Source of the DNA: Mycolicibacterium rhodesiae
GTDB lineage: Bacteria > Actinomycetota > Actinomycetes > Mycobacteriales > Mycobacteriaceae
Length of the DNA: 64,000 nucleotides
NCBI RefSeq assembly: GCF_002086695.1
Contig: NZ_MVIH01000002.1
Location: 558,001 to 622,000, forward strand
Direction of reading: 5' to 3'
Every line of letters starts with the position of its first letter. Position 1 is the first letter of the stretch. The position numbers and the translations under genes were made by a program. Below are positions 47,593 through 55,895 of the stretch, one piece after another. The notes beneath the pieces are model-generated. The model saw only the letters and a list, made by a program, of their open reading frames with translations, made no database searches and was not told the origin of the DNA.

Positions 47593-49085
47593 GCGAACAA
47601 CGCGTCGTCGCAGCGATCGACCTCGGCACGACGTCCGCGCGCTGCATGGTGTTCGATCAGCGCGGACGGATGCTCTCGATCGCCCAGCGTGAGCAACGCC
47701 AGAGCTTCCCGCAGCCCGGTTGGGCTGAACAGGATGCCCTTGAGCTGTGGCGCAACGTCCGGCGAATCGTGCCGGAGGCTTTGTCGGCGGCGGGGCTGGA
47801 CAGGTCCCGCGTCGTCGCACTCGGAATCGCCAATCAGCGTGAGACGACCGTGGTCTGGGACCGCCGCACCGGCAAGCCCGTGGCACCGGCCATCACCTGG
47901 CAGGACACCCGGACCAGCCCGGTTGTCGACCAGATCGCCGAGCACGCCGGGGAATTCCGCCGCATCGCCGAACTCGACCCGGCAACCTATTTCGCCGCGC
48001 CCCGACTGCGATGGCTTCTCGACAACATCCGCGGACTCGAATCACGGGCGCGCAAGGGCGACGTCCTGTTCGGGACCCTCGAATCGTGGTTGATCTGGAA
48101 TCTCACCGGCGGCCCCAAAGGGGGAGTCCACGTCACTGACGTCACCAACGCCAGCAGAACCCTGTTGATGGATCTGCATACGCTGCAATGGAGTTCGAAG
48201 CTGCTTGGGGTCTTCGACATCCCGGAGGCCATGATGCCCAGCATCGTCTCCAACCAAGAGGTCTACGCCCGCTGCGCGACCGTGCTGGCCGGTGTGCCCA
48301 TCGCTGCGGCACTCGGTGACCAGCAGGCCGCGCTGTTCGGGCAGATGTGTTTCGAACCCAGCGACGCCAAATGTACGTACGGCACCGGAGCCTTTCTACT
48401 GATGAATGTGGGAACGTCCATCGTTCGGTCCACGCACGGGCTGTTGCCGACGGTGGCCTACGCTGCGCCGGGGGCCGAACCCATGTATGCCCTGGAGGGC
48501 CCGATAGCGGTGGCCGGCTCGTTGGTCCAATGGTTCCGCGATTCGCTCGGCGTCATCAACACCGCACCCCAGATTGAAACCCTGGCGCGTACCGTCGAGG
48601 ACAACGGCGGCTGCTACATCGTGCCCGCTTTCTCCGGAATCTTCTCTCCCCATTAGGATTCCGATGCGCGCGGCATCGTCGTTGGACTGACGTCGTACAT
48701 CACCAGAGGACACCTGGCGCGCGCTGTACTGGAGGCAGTGGCGTGGCAGACCTGGGAAGTCGTCAACGCGATGACGATCGATTCGGGTGTTCCTTTGGCG
48801 CGCTTGGCGGTAGACGGCGGAATGACCTCCAACCACCTGCTCATGCAGTTCGTCGCCGACGTGCTCGACGTGCCGGTGATGCGGCCCTTCGTCTCGGAGA
48901 CCGTGTCGCTGGGCGCAGCCTATGCGGCCGGGCTCGCGGTCGGATACTGGTCCGACCGCGCCGCTCTACGCGCTAACCGGCATGTCGCAGCGGCGTGGTA
49001 CCCGGATATGGACGCCCGTATCCGCCGATCCGAGGCCGCCGGGTGGCGCGCTGCGGTCGCGCGGGCGCTCACCACCGAAACGTGA
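47589..49085 (+). pseudogene. Second glycerol kinase gene interrupted by one amber codon
   Basis: The frame encodes a full glycerol kinase of about 498 codons: [56 protein letters not shown] and CYIVPAFSGIFSPH, then TAG at 48654-48656, and, in the same frame, DSDARGIVVGL through LAVDGGMTSNHLL to the normal C-terminus. Glycerol kinases have Trp after SPH/APH, so TGG has become TAG. No other lesion is seen, so the mutation is recent, a sequencing error, or a read-through site. It is coupled to the IclR gene by GTGA. Confidence 0.85.
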
Positions 49086-51230
49086 TCAGTCCGCTGGCGT
49101 CACGTCCGTCCCGGACCCCTTGATCGACGCCTTCGCGCGGTTCTCCGCGCGCACCGCTCGCTTGCCCCGCACGTAGCCGGTCGCCGAGATCGACGCCGAC
49201 AGCAGGGCGTCCTCACCCTTGACGAACGGGTGGAAGCCGACGCCGGCGCCGCCTCGTCCCTTGACCGGGATATCGGCGACTTCGGTTACCTTCCAACTCT
49301 TTTCCGACGTCGACAAGATGGCTTCGCCGTTGCCGCATGAGACCGGCAATGCGGCGATCACGGTGTCCTCCGGGTCGCCAGCCGCGAGCTTCACCCCGGC
49401 CACACCATTGCCCGCCGCGCCCTGCGGATTCACCGCGGCAGGGTCGATCCGCAGTACCTTGCCACGCCGGGTCACCAGCGCCAGGTGGTAACCCGGCGGG
49501 AGCACTCCCGAGCACAACAGCCCGGTGATGTCCGGTGCGACCGGTATATCGCGAGTCTTGTAGGGCAGACCGTTGCCGGTGGTGAATTTCACCCGCCCGT
49601 CGCTCCACACCGCCCAACCGAGGCCGGAGGTGAGGAGTTCGCCGTGGCTGTCGGAGAACACCCCGCGATCGTCCAACCGCCAGGCGGCGTTCATCTTTCG
49701 CTCGCGAGGTCCGTCTTCGTCGGCAGTCGAGGTCACCGGAGTGGCCTCGGCGTCGAGGACGGTCCGGCGGTCGAACTCCGGGCCCTTGAACAGTTTCGCG
49801 GTCTCGACGAGCTCGGAGTCGATGACCTTGCGGCGCGCGTCGGGATCAGACACCAGCTCGGTCAACGCGGCGAACTCGGCGTCGAGCTTCTCGGCTTCGG
49901 CGCGCAGTTCGATGACGTCGAGCTTGGTGAGCCGGCGAAGCTGAAGCGCCAGAACATAATCGGCTTGGACGGCGTCGATGGCGAATCGTTCCTGCAGTCC
50001 CTGGCGCGCCTCGTCGACGGTGTCTGAGCCGCGAATGACCGCGACCGCGGCGTCGATGTCCAGGTGGATCGTCATCAACCCGGCCACCAGGTGCCGGCGC
50101 GCGGTCACCTTCTCCAGCCGATACTCGCTGCGGTGCAGTACCACCGAGTCACGCAGATGCAGGAAAGCGGAAATCAATTCACGCACCGACCACCAGCGCG
50201 GCACCCGGTTCTCGTCGAGTGCGACCAGGCTGGCTGCGAATGTCGACTCCAGCGGGGTCAGTGCCAGCAACTGCTCGCGGATGTCCTCGGCGCTGTGGCC
50301 ACGCTTGGCGGTGACGACGATGCGCAACCCGTTGCGGCGGTCGGTGAGGTCCGACATGTCCGCAACGCCGGACATCTCGCCGGATTCGACGAGAGCCCGG
50401 ATGCGTTCTTGCACAGTGTTGCTCGCGACGCCGGGTGGCAGTTCGGTGATGACGCAGTTCTTGCCGTCCACAGTGATCGTGCCGCGCACCGTGAACGCGC
50501 CGCGGCCGGTGGTGATGTACTCCCGCAGTCCGGCGGTGCCGACGACCGTCGCCCCGCATCCCCAGTCGGGTCCGGGAATGAGCTTGACCAACCTGTCATC
50601 GGTCATGTTCGGGGTCTTCAACAGCGCGCGGCAGGCGGCCATGATCTCGCGGGGATTGTGCGCGGGCACCTTCGTGGCCCACCCTTCGGCGATGCCCACG
50701 GCACCGTTGCACAACAGCACCGGCCACTGCGCGGGCAGCATCGTCGGTTCGGTCCACTCGCCGTCGAACGTCGCCACCATCGGTACGGCGTGGTCGTCGA
50801 GTTCCGCGGTGAGCGCCGCGCCGGGCGCAGACAACCGCATCTCCGTGTAGCGATCGGCGGCGGGGATGTCACCTTGGATGCGGGGGAAAGCGCCTTGTCC
50901 GTCAATGACTTTCACGCGCTGGAACTCGGCAGCCATCAGGGCCGCGGCGCCGTACATCGACGCACCACCGTGAGGGTGCAGGTTTCCGGTGACCGCCGAG
51001 CAGACCTTCGAAGACTTCTGCGGCTTGTTCCCGGGCAGCAGCCTCGAGTCGTGCATTTGGTAGAGCAGGCGTCGCTGGCCCGGCTTCAGGCCGTCGAACG
51101 CCGACGGTATCGCGCGGTCGCTGACGCTGTACAGCGCGAACGTCAACTGGTAGTGGTTCCAGTACTCGTCGGCACTCTGGTCGAGCACCAGGTCGGCGTT
51201 CTGCTCTGGAATGTCCAGGGTGGCGGTCAC
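49086..51230 (-). CDS. Type II topoisomerase A-like subunit (TopoM-like)
   Basis: A 714-residue GyrA/ParC-like subunit. The breakage-reunion region has PHGGASMYGAAALMA, RIQGDIPAADRYTEMRLS with the active-site Tyr near 128, and the FDGEWTEP and LPAQWPVLLCNGAVGIAEG segments. The C-terminal beta-propeller is present but lacks a canonical QRRGGKG gyrase box. M. smegmatis has a similar extra enzyme, TopoNM, reported to introduce positive supercoils. GTG at 51230 is 9 bp after the partner's stop, so it is co-translated. Confidence 0.87.
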   Translation of the reverse strand: MTATLDIPEQNADLVLDQSADEYWNHYQLTFALYSVSDRAIPSAFDGLKPGQRRLLYQMHDSRLLPGNKPQKSSKVCSAVTGNLHPHGGASMYGAAALMAAEFQRVKVIDGQGAFPRIQGDIPAADRYTEMRLSAPGAALTAELDDHAVPMVATFDGEWTEPTMLPAQWPVLLCNGAVGIAEGWATKVPAHNPREIMAACRALLKTPNMTDDRLVKLIPGPDWGCGATVVGTAGLREYITTGRGAFTVRGTITVDGKNCVITELPPGVASNTVQERIRALVESGEMSGVADMSDLTDRRNGLRIVVTAKRGHSAEDIREQLLALTPLESTFAASLVALDENRVPRWWSVRELISAFLHLRDSVVLHRSEYRLEKVTARRHLVAGLMTIHLDIDAAVAVIRGSDTVDEARQGLQERFAIDAVQADYVLALQLRRLTKLDVIELRAEAEKLDAEFAALTELVSDPDARRKVIDSELVETAKLFKGPEFDRRTVLDAEATPVTSTADEDGPRERKMNAAWRLDDRGVFSDSHGELLTSGLGWAVWSDGRVKFTTGNGLPYKTRDIPVAPDITGLLCSGVLPPGYHLALVTRRGKVLRIDPAAVNPQGAAGNGVAGVKLAAGDPEDTVIAALPVSCGNGEAILSTSEKSWKVTEVADIPVKGRGGAGVGFHPFVKGEDALLSASISATGYVRGKRAVRAENRAKASIKGSGTDVTPAD

Positions 51231-51239
51231 GTGATACTC

Positions 51240-53273
51240 CTAGTCGAGGTCCAGCGCGGAGGTGTCGACACGGGCGGCCACGTCGGCCATCCACGTGCGC
51301 CGGCCCTCGGGCGGTCCGCCGAACAACGTGTGGTGCAACTTCTTGTCGTCGTCATCGAGATGGACCCGAATCACTGTGCGCCGCGCAGGATCCAACACGG
51401 TGTTCCAGAAGTCGTCGGCGTCCATCTCGCCGAGACCCTTGTTGCGCTGCACTTCCACCCGCTTCTTGGAAGTCTCCTTCAACTTCGCGACAGCGGCATC
51501 GCGCTCGGATTCATCCTGGCAGTAGATCCGCTCGTCACCGTTCTTCACCACGAACAGTGGCGGCAACGTCACGTAGACCATCCCGGCCTCGACGAGCGGG
51601 CGGTAGAAGTCCAGGAACATCGAGATCAGGCTCGAATTGATGTTGCCGCCGTCGGGGTCGGCGTCGGAGGCGAACAGGATCCGGTCATAGCGGCATTGCT
51701 CGGGATCGCAGTTGTCCCGAACCCCGCAGCCCAGAATGCGTTCGATGGAATCGAACTCGTCCTTGGCCCGGGCCTTGCTCAGGGCGAATCCATAGACATT
51801 GGGCGGCTTGCCTTTCAGCGGGAACGCGGCCTGAAAGGTCGCGTCGCGTGCGGCTTTGATGGTGCCGAGCGCCGAGTCGCCCTCGCACAGGAACAGCTCT
51901 GCACCTGAGCCCCGCCCGGTTTCCCTGCTGGGCAGCAGTTTTGGGGGCAGCGACAGGTTCGTGCCCAGCCCCTTGGCCTTGGACGCCGCACGGGATCGGG
52001 CTTTGGCGCCTTCGGCACTGCGCCGCGCCCTGGCGAACTCGAGCGCCAGCTTCGTCCACAGCGACACCGCGTCGCCGTTGGCCGGGTTGGCCGCCCAGAC
52101 GGTGACGCTGCGTGCCACATCCGGGGCCATCGCCACGTTCAGCGAGCGCGACGAGACCGCTGTCTTGGCCTGGGAATCCCACGACACGTCGGGAGCGCGG
52201 GTGTCGACGGCCAGTGCGGTCACCGCCGCGAAATCCTGCGGCTCCGGGCCTTCTTCGCCCTTGGCCAGGCCCAGGTCGCGAATGCGGGATGCGCGATCGG
52301 CCAGGGCCTCGGACACTCCCTTCATGGCCGCCGTCAAATGTGACCCGCCGCCCGGGGTTCGCACGGTGTTGCAGAACGCGGCCACCGTCGCAGGCTCGGC
52401 AGGGCCCGCCGTCAGCGACCACCGGAACGGCGTCGGGCCACGGCTGGTGGTGTATTCGCCCCGGCCCTCCACGACAGCCCGCACGGCGGGTGCCGGAGTG
52501 TCGGCGGCGGTGCACATGAGGTCGAGCAACGTGTCGGTGCCCCAGGGGCCGTCGAACGGCGCGAGCAGGGCCGGCGGGATCTCCTCGCCGGGCCACCCTT
52601 CGTCGACGACGATCAAGTGCACACCGGGCGACATCCGCGCCGCCGCGTGGGCGCGCAGCAGCACCTCGCCGATGTCGACGCGAGAATCCGGCACGACGGC
52701 CGGGTCGAACAGGATGCGCACTTCGGTGCCCTGAGCGTCGGGCTTGCGGTTGCTGGTGCCGCGCAGTTTCTGGGTGTCGGACCGGGTGAACGGCGCATCC
52801 GGGTCGAAGTCGGTGCCCTCGAACACGCCGGGATAGCCCTTGCCGAAGCTCTGGAGGTAGGTCTTTCCGGCCCGCCGCACCGAGACGTCGGTGCGCGCGG
52901 AGATGAAGACGGCCGCGGCCGCGCCGATTCCGTTCAGGCCGGCGCCGGTGCTGGTGGCGTCGGTATGTGCGGAGAACTTCCCGCCGGCCCGCGCGGTGCC
53001 CAGCGTCTTGACGATGCCGTTCTTTCCGGTCGTCGGGTCGGTGTCGACGGGCAACCCGCGCCCGTCGTCGGCAACAGTGACCGATCCGTCGGCGTGCAGC
53101 GTGATGGTGACGCGGGACCCGCCGTGACTGGGATCGGCCACCTCTTCCACCGCGTTGTCGATCAGCTCCCGCAATGCGGTGTTCAGAACGTCCAGACCGA
53201 GGTTGACCGCCGGCCGAAGGCGTGTGTGCTGGACATCGTCGAGCTCGGTGATGTCAGCGGCGGTGTAGCTCAC
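51240..53273 (-). CDS. Type II topoisomerase B-like subunit (TopoN-like)
   Basis: A 677-residue GyrB/ParE-like subunit with an ATPase domain (LIDNAVEEV, VADDGRGLPVD, GAGLNGIGAAAA) and a TOPRIM domain (CEGDSALGTI near 463; FASDADPDGGNI; NKGLGEMDADDFW). The usual DADVDG reads DADPDG. GTG at 53273 with GGGAAGG upstream gives the expected N-terminus. The frame stays open to 53378, adding a Cys/His-rich leader. It forms the enzyme with the gene downstream. It is distinct from gyrase, which is expected near dnaA. Confidence 0.87.
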   Translation of the reverse strand: MSYTAADITELDDVQHTRLRPAVNLGLDVLNTALRELIDNAVEEVADPSHGGSRVTITLHADGSVTVADDGRGLPVDTDPTTGKNGIVKTLGTARAGGKFSAHTDATSTGAGLNGIGAAAAVFISARTDVSVRRAGKTYLQSFGKGYPGVFEGTDFDPDAPFTRSDTQKLRGTSNRKPDAQGTEVRILFDPAVVPDSRVDIGEVLLRAHAAARMSPGVHLIVVDEGWPGEEIPPALLAPFDGPWGTDTLLDLMCTAADTPAPAVRAVVEGRGEYTTSRGPTPFRWSLTAGPAEPATVAAFCNTVRTPGGGSHLTAAMKGVSEALADRASRIRDLGLAKGEEGPEPQDFAAVTALAVDTRAPDVSWDSQAKTAVSSRSLNVAMAPDVARSVTVWAANPANGDAVSLWTKLALEFARARRSAEGAKARSRAASKAKGLGTNLSLPPKLLPSRETGRGSGAELFLCEGDSALGTIKAARDATFQAAFPLKGKPPNVYGFALSKARAKDEFDSIERILGCGVRDNCDPEQCRYDRILFASDADPDGGNINSSLISMFLDFYRPLVEAGMVYVTLPPLFVVKNGDERIYCQDESERDAAVAKLKETSKKRVEVQRNKGLGEMDADDFWNTVLDPARRTVIRVHLDDDDKKLHHTLFGGPPEGRRTWMADVAARVDTSALDLD

Positions 53274-53423
53274 GTCTGGCCCTTCCCTTGGATGCGTCGC
53301 CGGTGGAATCGTAAGCGGCCGGTACGACTTTCTCGTGCAGCCGCAACCGTGGCCGTGCTTACAGCACGACATCACCACAGGTCACGGTCATTTCGAGGGC
53401 GGCGCGTCCGATCGATCAGATTC

Positions 53424-53437
53424 AATTGTGCACAATT
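53424..53437. promoter_or_regulatory. Perfect palindrome upstream of OhrR-like gene
   Basis: AATTGTGCACAATT is a perfect 14-bp palindrome 26 bp before the regulator's start and about 150 bp before the topoisomerase start. OhrR operators are AT-rich dyads of this kind. Autorepression is likely; an effect on the divergent topoisomerase operon is possible. Confidence 0.65.
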
Positions 53438-53462
53438 AGATTGCATGCGATACGGTGGCTGC

Positions 53463-53900
53463 ATGCCCGGTCCGCGTCTTGATGAACAACTGTGCTTCGC
53501 GCTTTACTCGGCGTCGCGGGCCGTCACTGCCGCCTACCGCCCATTGCTGGATGAACTCGACCTGACCTACCCGCAGTACCTGGTGCTGCTGGTGCTCTGG
53601 GAAGAGGAGCCGTGCACGGTGAGCCATCTCGGCGGCCGGCTCCATCTCGATTCGGGCACCTTGTCACCGCTGCTCAAACGGCTCGAATCGGCCGGCTTCG
53701 TGCGTCGGCAGCGCAGCCCGGCCGACGAGCGCCGGGTCGAGATCACCCTCACGGCCAAGGGGCGTGCCCTCGAAGAGCGAGCGGCCTGCATTCCGGACCG
53801 GCTGTTGGGCTCCGACGATTCGGCCGCCGCGGATCTCGCGGCGCTGCGTGAGGCCCTGCGCCTGATCACCGCGGAGCTGCACGCCCGCACCACCAACTGA
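53463..53900 (+). CDS. OhrR-like MarR-family peroxide sensor
   Basis: A 145-residue MarR protein. The N-terminal DEQLCFALYSASRAV contains the reactive Cys of OhrR (about residue 11), followed by LTYPQYLVLLVLWEEEP and the winged helix (LGGRLHLDSGTLSPLLKRLE, PADERRVEITLT). OhrR proteins release DNA when that Cys is oxidised by organic hydroperoxides. The usual target gene, ohr, is not adjacent; the next gene is DoxX-like. The 14-bp palindrome upstream supports autoregulation. Confidence 0.88.
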   Translation: MPGPRLDEQLCFALYSASRAVTAAYRPLLDELDLTYPQYLVLLVLWEEEPCTVSHLGGRLHLDSGTLSPLLKRLESAGFVRRQRSPADERRVEITLTAKGRALEERAACIPDRLLGSDDSAAADLAALREALRLITAELHARTTN

Positions 53901-53934
53901 TTTCTCCGACCCGAATCCGACGAAAGGTTGAACC

Positions 53935-54354
53935 TTGTCCGAACTGCCTCCACCGCCGCCGACCACCCGTGCGCGGACGATCGCACGACTTGCCCTGGCG
54001 GGTGCCATGATCTTCGCCGGATTCAGTCACTTGTTCTGGGCCCGTGAGGAATTCCAGGCTCAGGTCCCGCGGTGGGTGCCGATGGACGCCGACGGGGTCG
54101 TCATGGCTTCCGGAGGCGTCGAGATCACGCTCGGCGTCGGACTGGCCGTACTGAATCGGGACCGTGTGCTGGTGGGCAGGCTGCTGGCGGCGTTCTTCAT
54201 CCTGATCTTCCCGGGCAACATCGCGCAGTACGTCAACCACGCCGACGGCTTCGGTCTCAACAGCGACACCAGTCGCTTCGTGAGGCTGCTGTTCCAACCG
54301 GTGCTCGTCGCGTGGGCGCTGTGGGCGACGGGGATTCCGCGCGCCAAGCGCTGA
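53935..54354 (+). CDS. DoxX-like membrane protein
   Basis: A 139-residue protein with four hydrophobic helices and the DoxX-like FAGFSHLFWAREEFQAQVPRW (residues 26-46, read in two parts) and FPGNIAQYVNHADGFGLNSD segments. DoxX proteins in mycobacteria are linked to thiol and peroxide stress with superoxide dismutase and SseA. TTG at 53935 follows AAAGG. It lies 34 bp after the OhrR gene, so peroxide induction is plausible. Confidence 0.78.
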   Translation: MSELPPPPPTTRARTIARLALAGAMIFAGFSHLFWAREEFQAQVPRWVPMDADGVVMASGGVEITLGVGLAVLNRDRVLVGRLLAAFFILIFPGNIAQYVNHADGFGLNSDTSRFVRLLFQPVLVAWALWATGIPRAKR

Positions 54355-54365
54355 CGGCGGCACGG

Positions 54366-55655
54366 TCAGATCGTGGCCGCGCTTCGGCGCGCCATGATCG
54401 CCTCGGCGACTCTGCGTCCACTCACCAGCGCACCCTGGATCGACGCGGTGTCTCGATGGTCGCCGCACAACCACAGTCCGTCCGGACTGCGCACCGGGCG
54501 CCGAACCACCAGGGGAGCGGGCTGGGCGGGCAACGCATCCGGAATCTCGTGCCGGACAACCAATGTCCACGTGGATGCATCCAGACCGAGTATGTCGGCG
54601 GCGTGCCGACGTAGCACTGCCTCCGACGGCGTCGGGTGCTGCGGGCCGATGAGTGCGGAAGCGGCGATGAGGTGGCGGCCCGGCGGCGCGTAGGTGGGCG
54701 CTGCCGAGCTGATCACCGCGGTGTTGAGAACCGGTCCCGGCGGCCTGGCTCGCCCGTCGACACTCAGCATCGCCGGACGGGGCGGTAGGTCGTCCACGGC
54801 CCACCAGTCGGTCACCACCCCCTTCGTCGCTGGTGGGGGCGCGCCGGTCAGGACGCTGCTCGCGGGCGCATCGGTGGCCACGACCACCTCACGGGCCCGT
54901 ACGGTCACGTCACCGGCGGTGACGGTCCAGTCGGCTCCGGTGCGCGCAATCCGAGTCACCTTGTGCTGCAGGTGAATCCGGTCCAAGATCGGCCGGGCGA
55001 GCAACTCGGGTAGCGCTTGCATGCCATCGGCGGGCAGACCTGGAACGCCGAGCGCGAACATCCGCGTGAGCAGGAGAGCGAACGCGTTGGATGTCGAGCC
55101 GGTGTCGTCGAGGAGCACGCCCGCCAGGAAACGGTCGAGCACGCGGCGGCTGATGCCGTCGACTCGGCAGTGATCAAGGGCGTCCCGAAGATCCGTGTCG
55201 TGGTGCGCCGCCGCGAGGACCCCCGAACGCACAGCAGGAGCAGCCCATCGAAGCAGAGCCGCCACCTGACGCGGCGACAGGCCGCCGCCCATCAGCATGC
55301 GCGGGACTTCGCGTGGCTGACGCAGCGGATGCACCCACTTCACGCGGTCGTGGTCGCGGCGGACCACCACACCGGCGTCGAACGGCTGCAGCCCCAGGTC
55401 GCGGACCGGCACCGCTCGTCGGAGCGCCGGATAGGCGGGATTGAGCACCTGAAAGCCGCGGTCGCAGCGAAACCCGTCGACAACGTCGGTGCGGATGCGC
55501 CCGCCCACGCGGTCCTCGGCCTCCCATACCGCCACCTCGCACCCGCGCTCGGCCAATACAACCGCGCATCGCAACCCCGCGAGACCGGCACCGATCACCA
55601 GTACGTCGCAGTCGTCGGCTCCACGGTGCTCACTCATCCGGTGTGTATATCCCAT
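54366..55655 (-). CDS. FAD-dependent amine oxidase/desaturase-like protein
   Basis: A 429-residue flavoprotein with the dinucleotide motif CDVLVIGAGLAGLRCAVVLAE, the VGGRIRTDVVDGFRCDRGFQ signature shared by monoamine oxidases and phytoene desaturases, and the C-terminal FAD loop WLCGDHRDTASIQGALVSG. AGGAAGA precedes ATG at 55655. It is divergent from the halogenase-like gene with 240 bp between. It might oxidise an intermediate of that locus, but it could be independent. Confidence 0.82.
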   Translation of the reverse strand: MGYTHRMSEHRGADDCDVLVIGAGLAGLRCAVVLAERGCEVAVWEAEDRVGGRIRTDVVDGFRCDRGFQVLNPAYPALRRAVPVRDLGLQPFDAGVVVRRDHDRVKWVHPLRQPREVPRMLMGGGLSPRQVAALLRWAAPAVRSGVLAAAHHDTDLRDALDHCRVDGISRRVLDRFLAGVLLDDTGSTSNAFALLLTRMFALGVPGLPADGMQALPELLARPILDRIHLQHKVTRIARTGADWTVTAGDVTVRAREVVVATDAPASSVLTGAPPPATKGVVTDWWAVDDLPPRPAMLSVDGRARPPGPVLNTAVISSAAPTYAPPGRHLIAASALIGPQHPTPSEAVLRRHAADILGLDASTWTLVVRHEIPDALPAQPAPLVVRRPVRSPDGLWLCGDHRDTASIQGALVSGRRVAEAIMARRSAATI

Positions 55656-55895
55656 CGGGTCTTCCTGACTCGGGCCGCGGACATTCTCGACGCAGACGTC
55701 AGCAATCGGTAATGGCTCTCGACATGGCACCCCTGCCGTAGCTGTGATTCGCTCGAAAGAGCGCTTCGTCGAGGTCTGGCGTCGCGATGCAATGAGCGAT
55801 CCGGTGCCGAGACGTTGCCTATCGCAAGAGCGCCGCCATGCGTACCCGTCAGATGTGCGGGGTACCCATCGGCCACGACTCGAGGGAGGTCACGG
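55656..55895. promoter_or_regulatory. Divergent promoter region of FAD gene and halogenase-PKS operon
   Basis: 240 bases with no convincing gene. It must hold promoters in both directions. CGCTC-GAAA-GAGCG (55750-55763) is a small hairpin with a GNRA-type loop, and GAGGGAGG (55882-55889) is the halogenase ribosome binding site. No clear operator dyad was seen. Confidence 0.45.
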
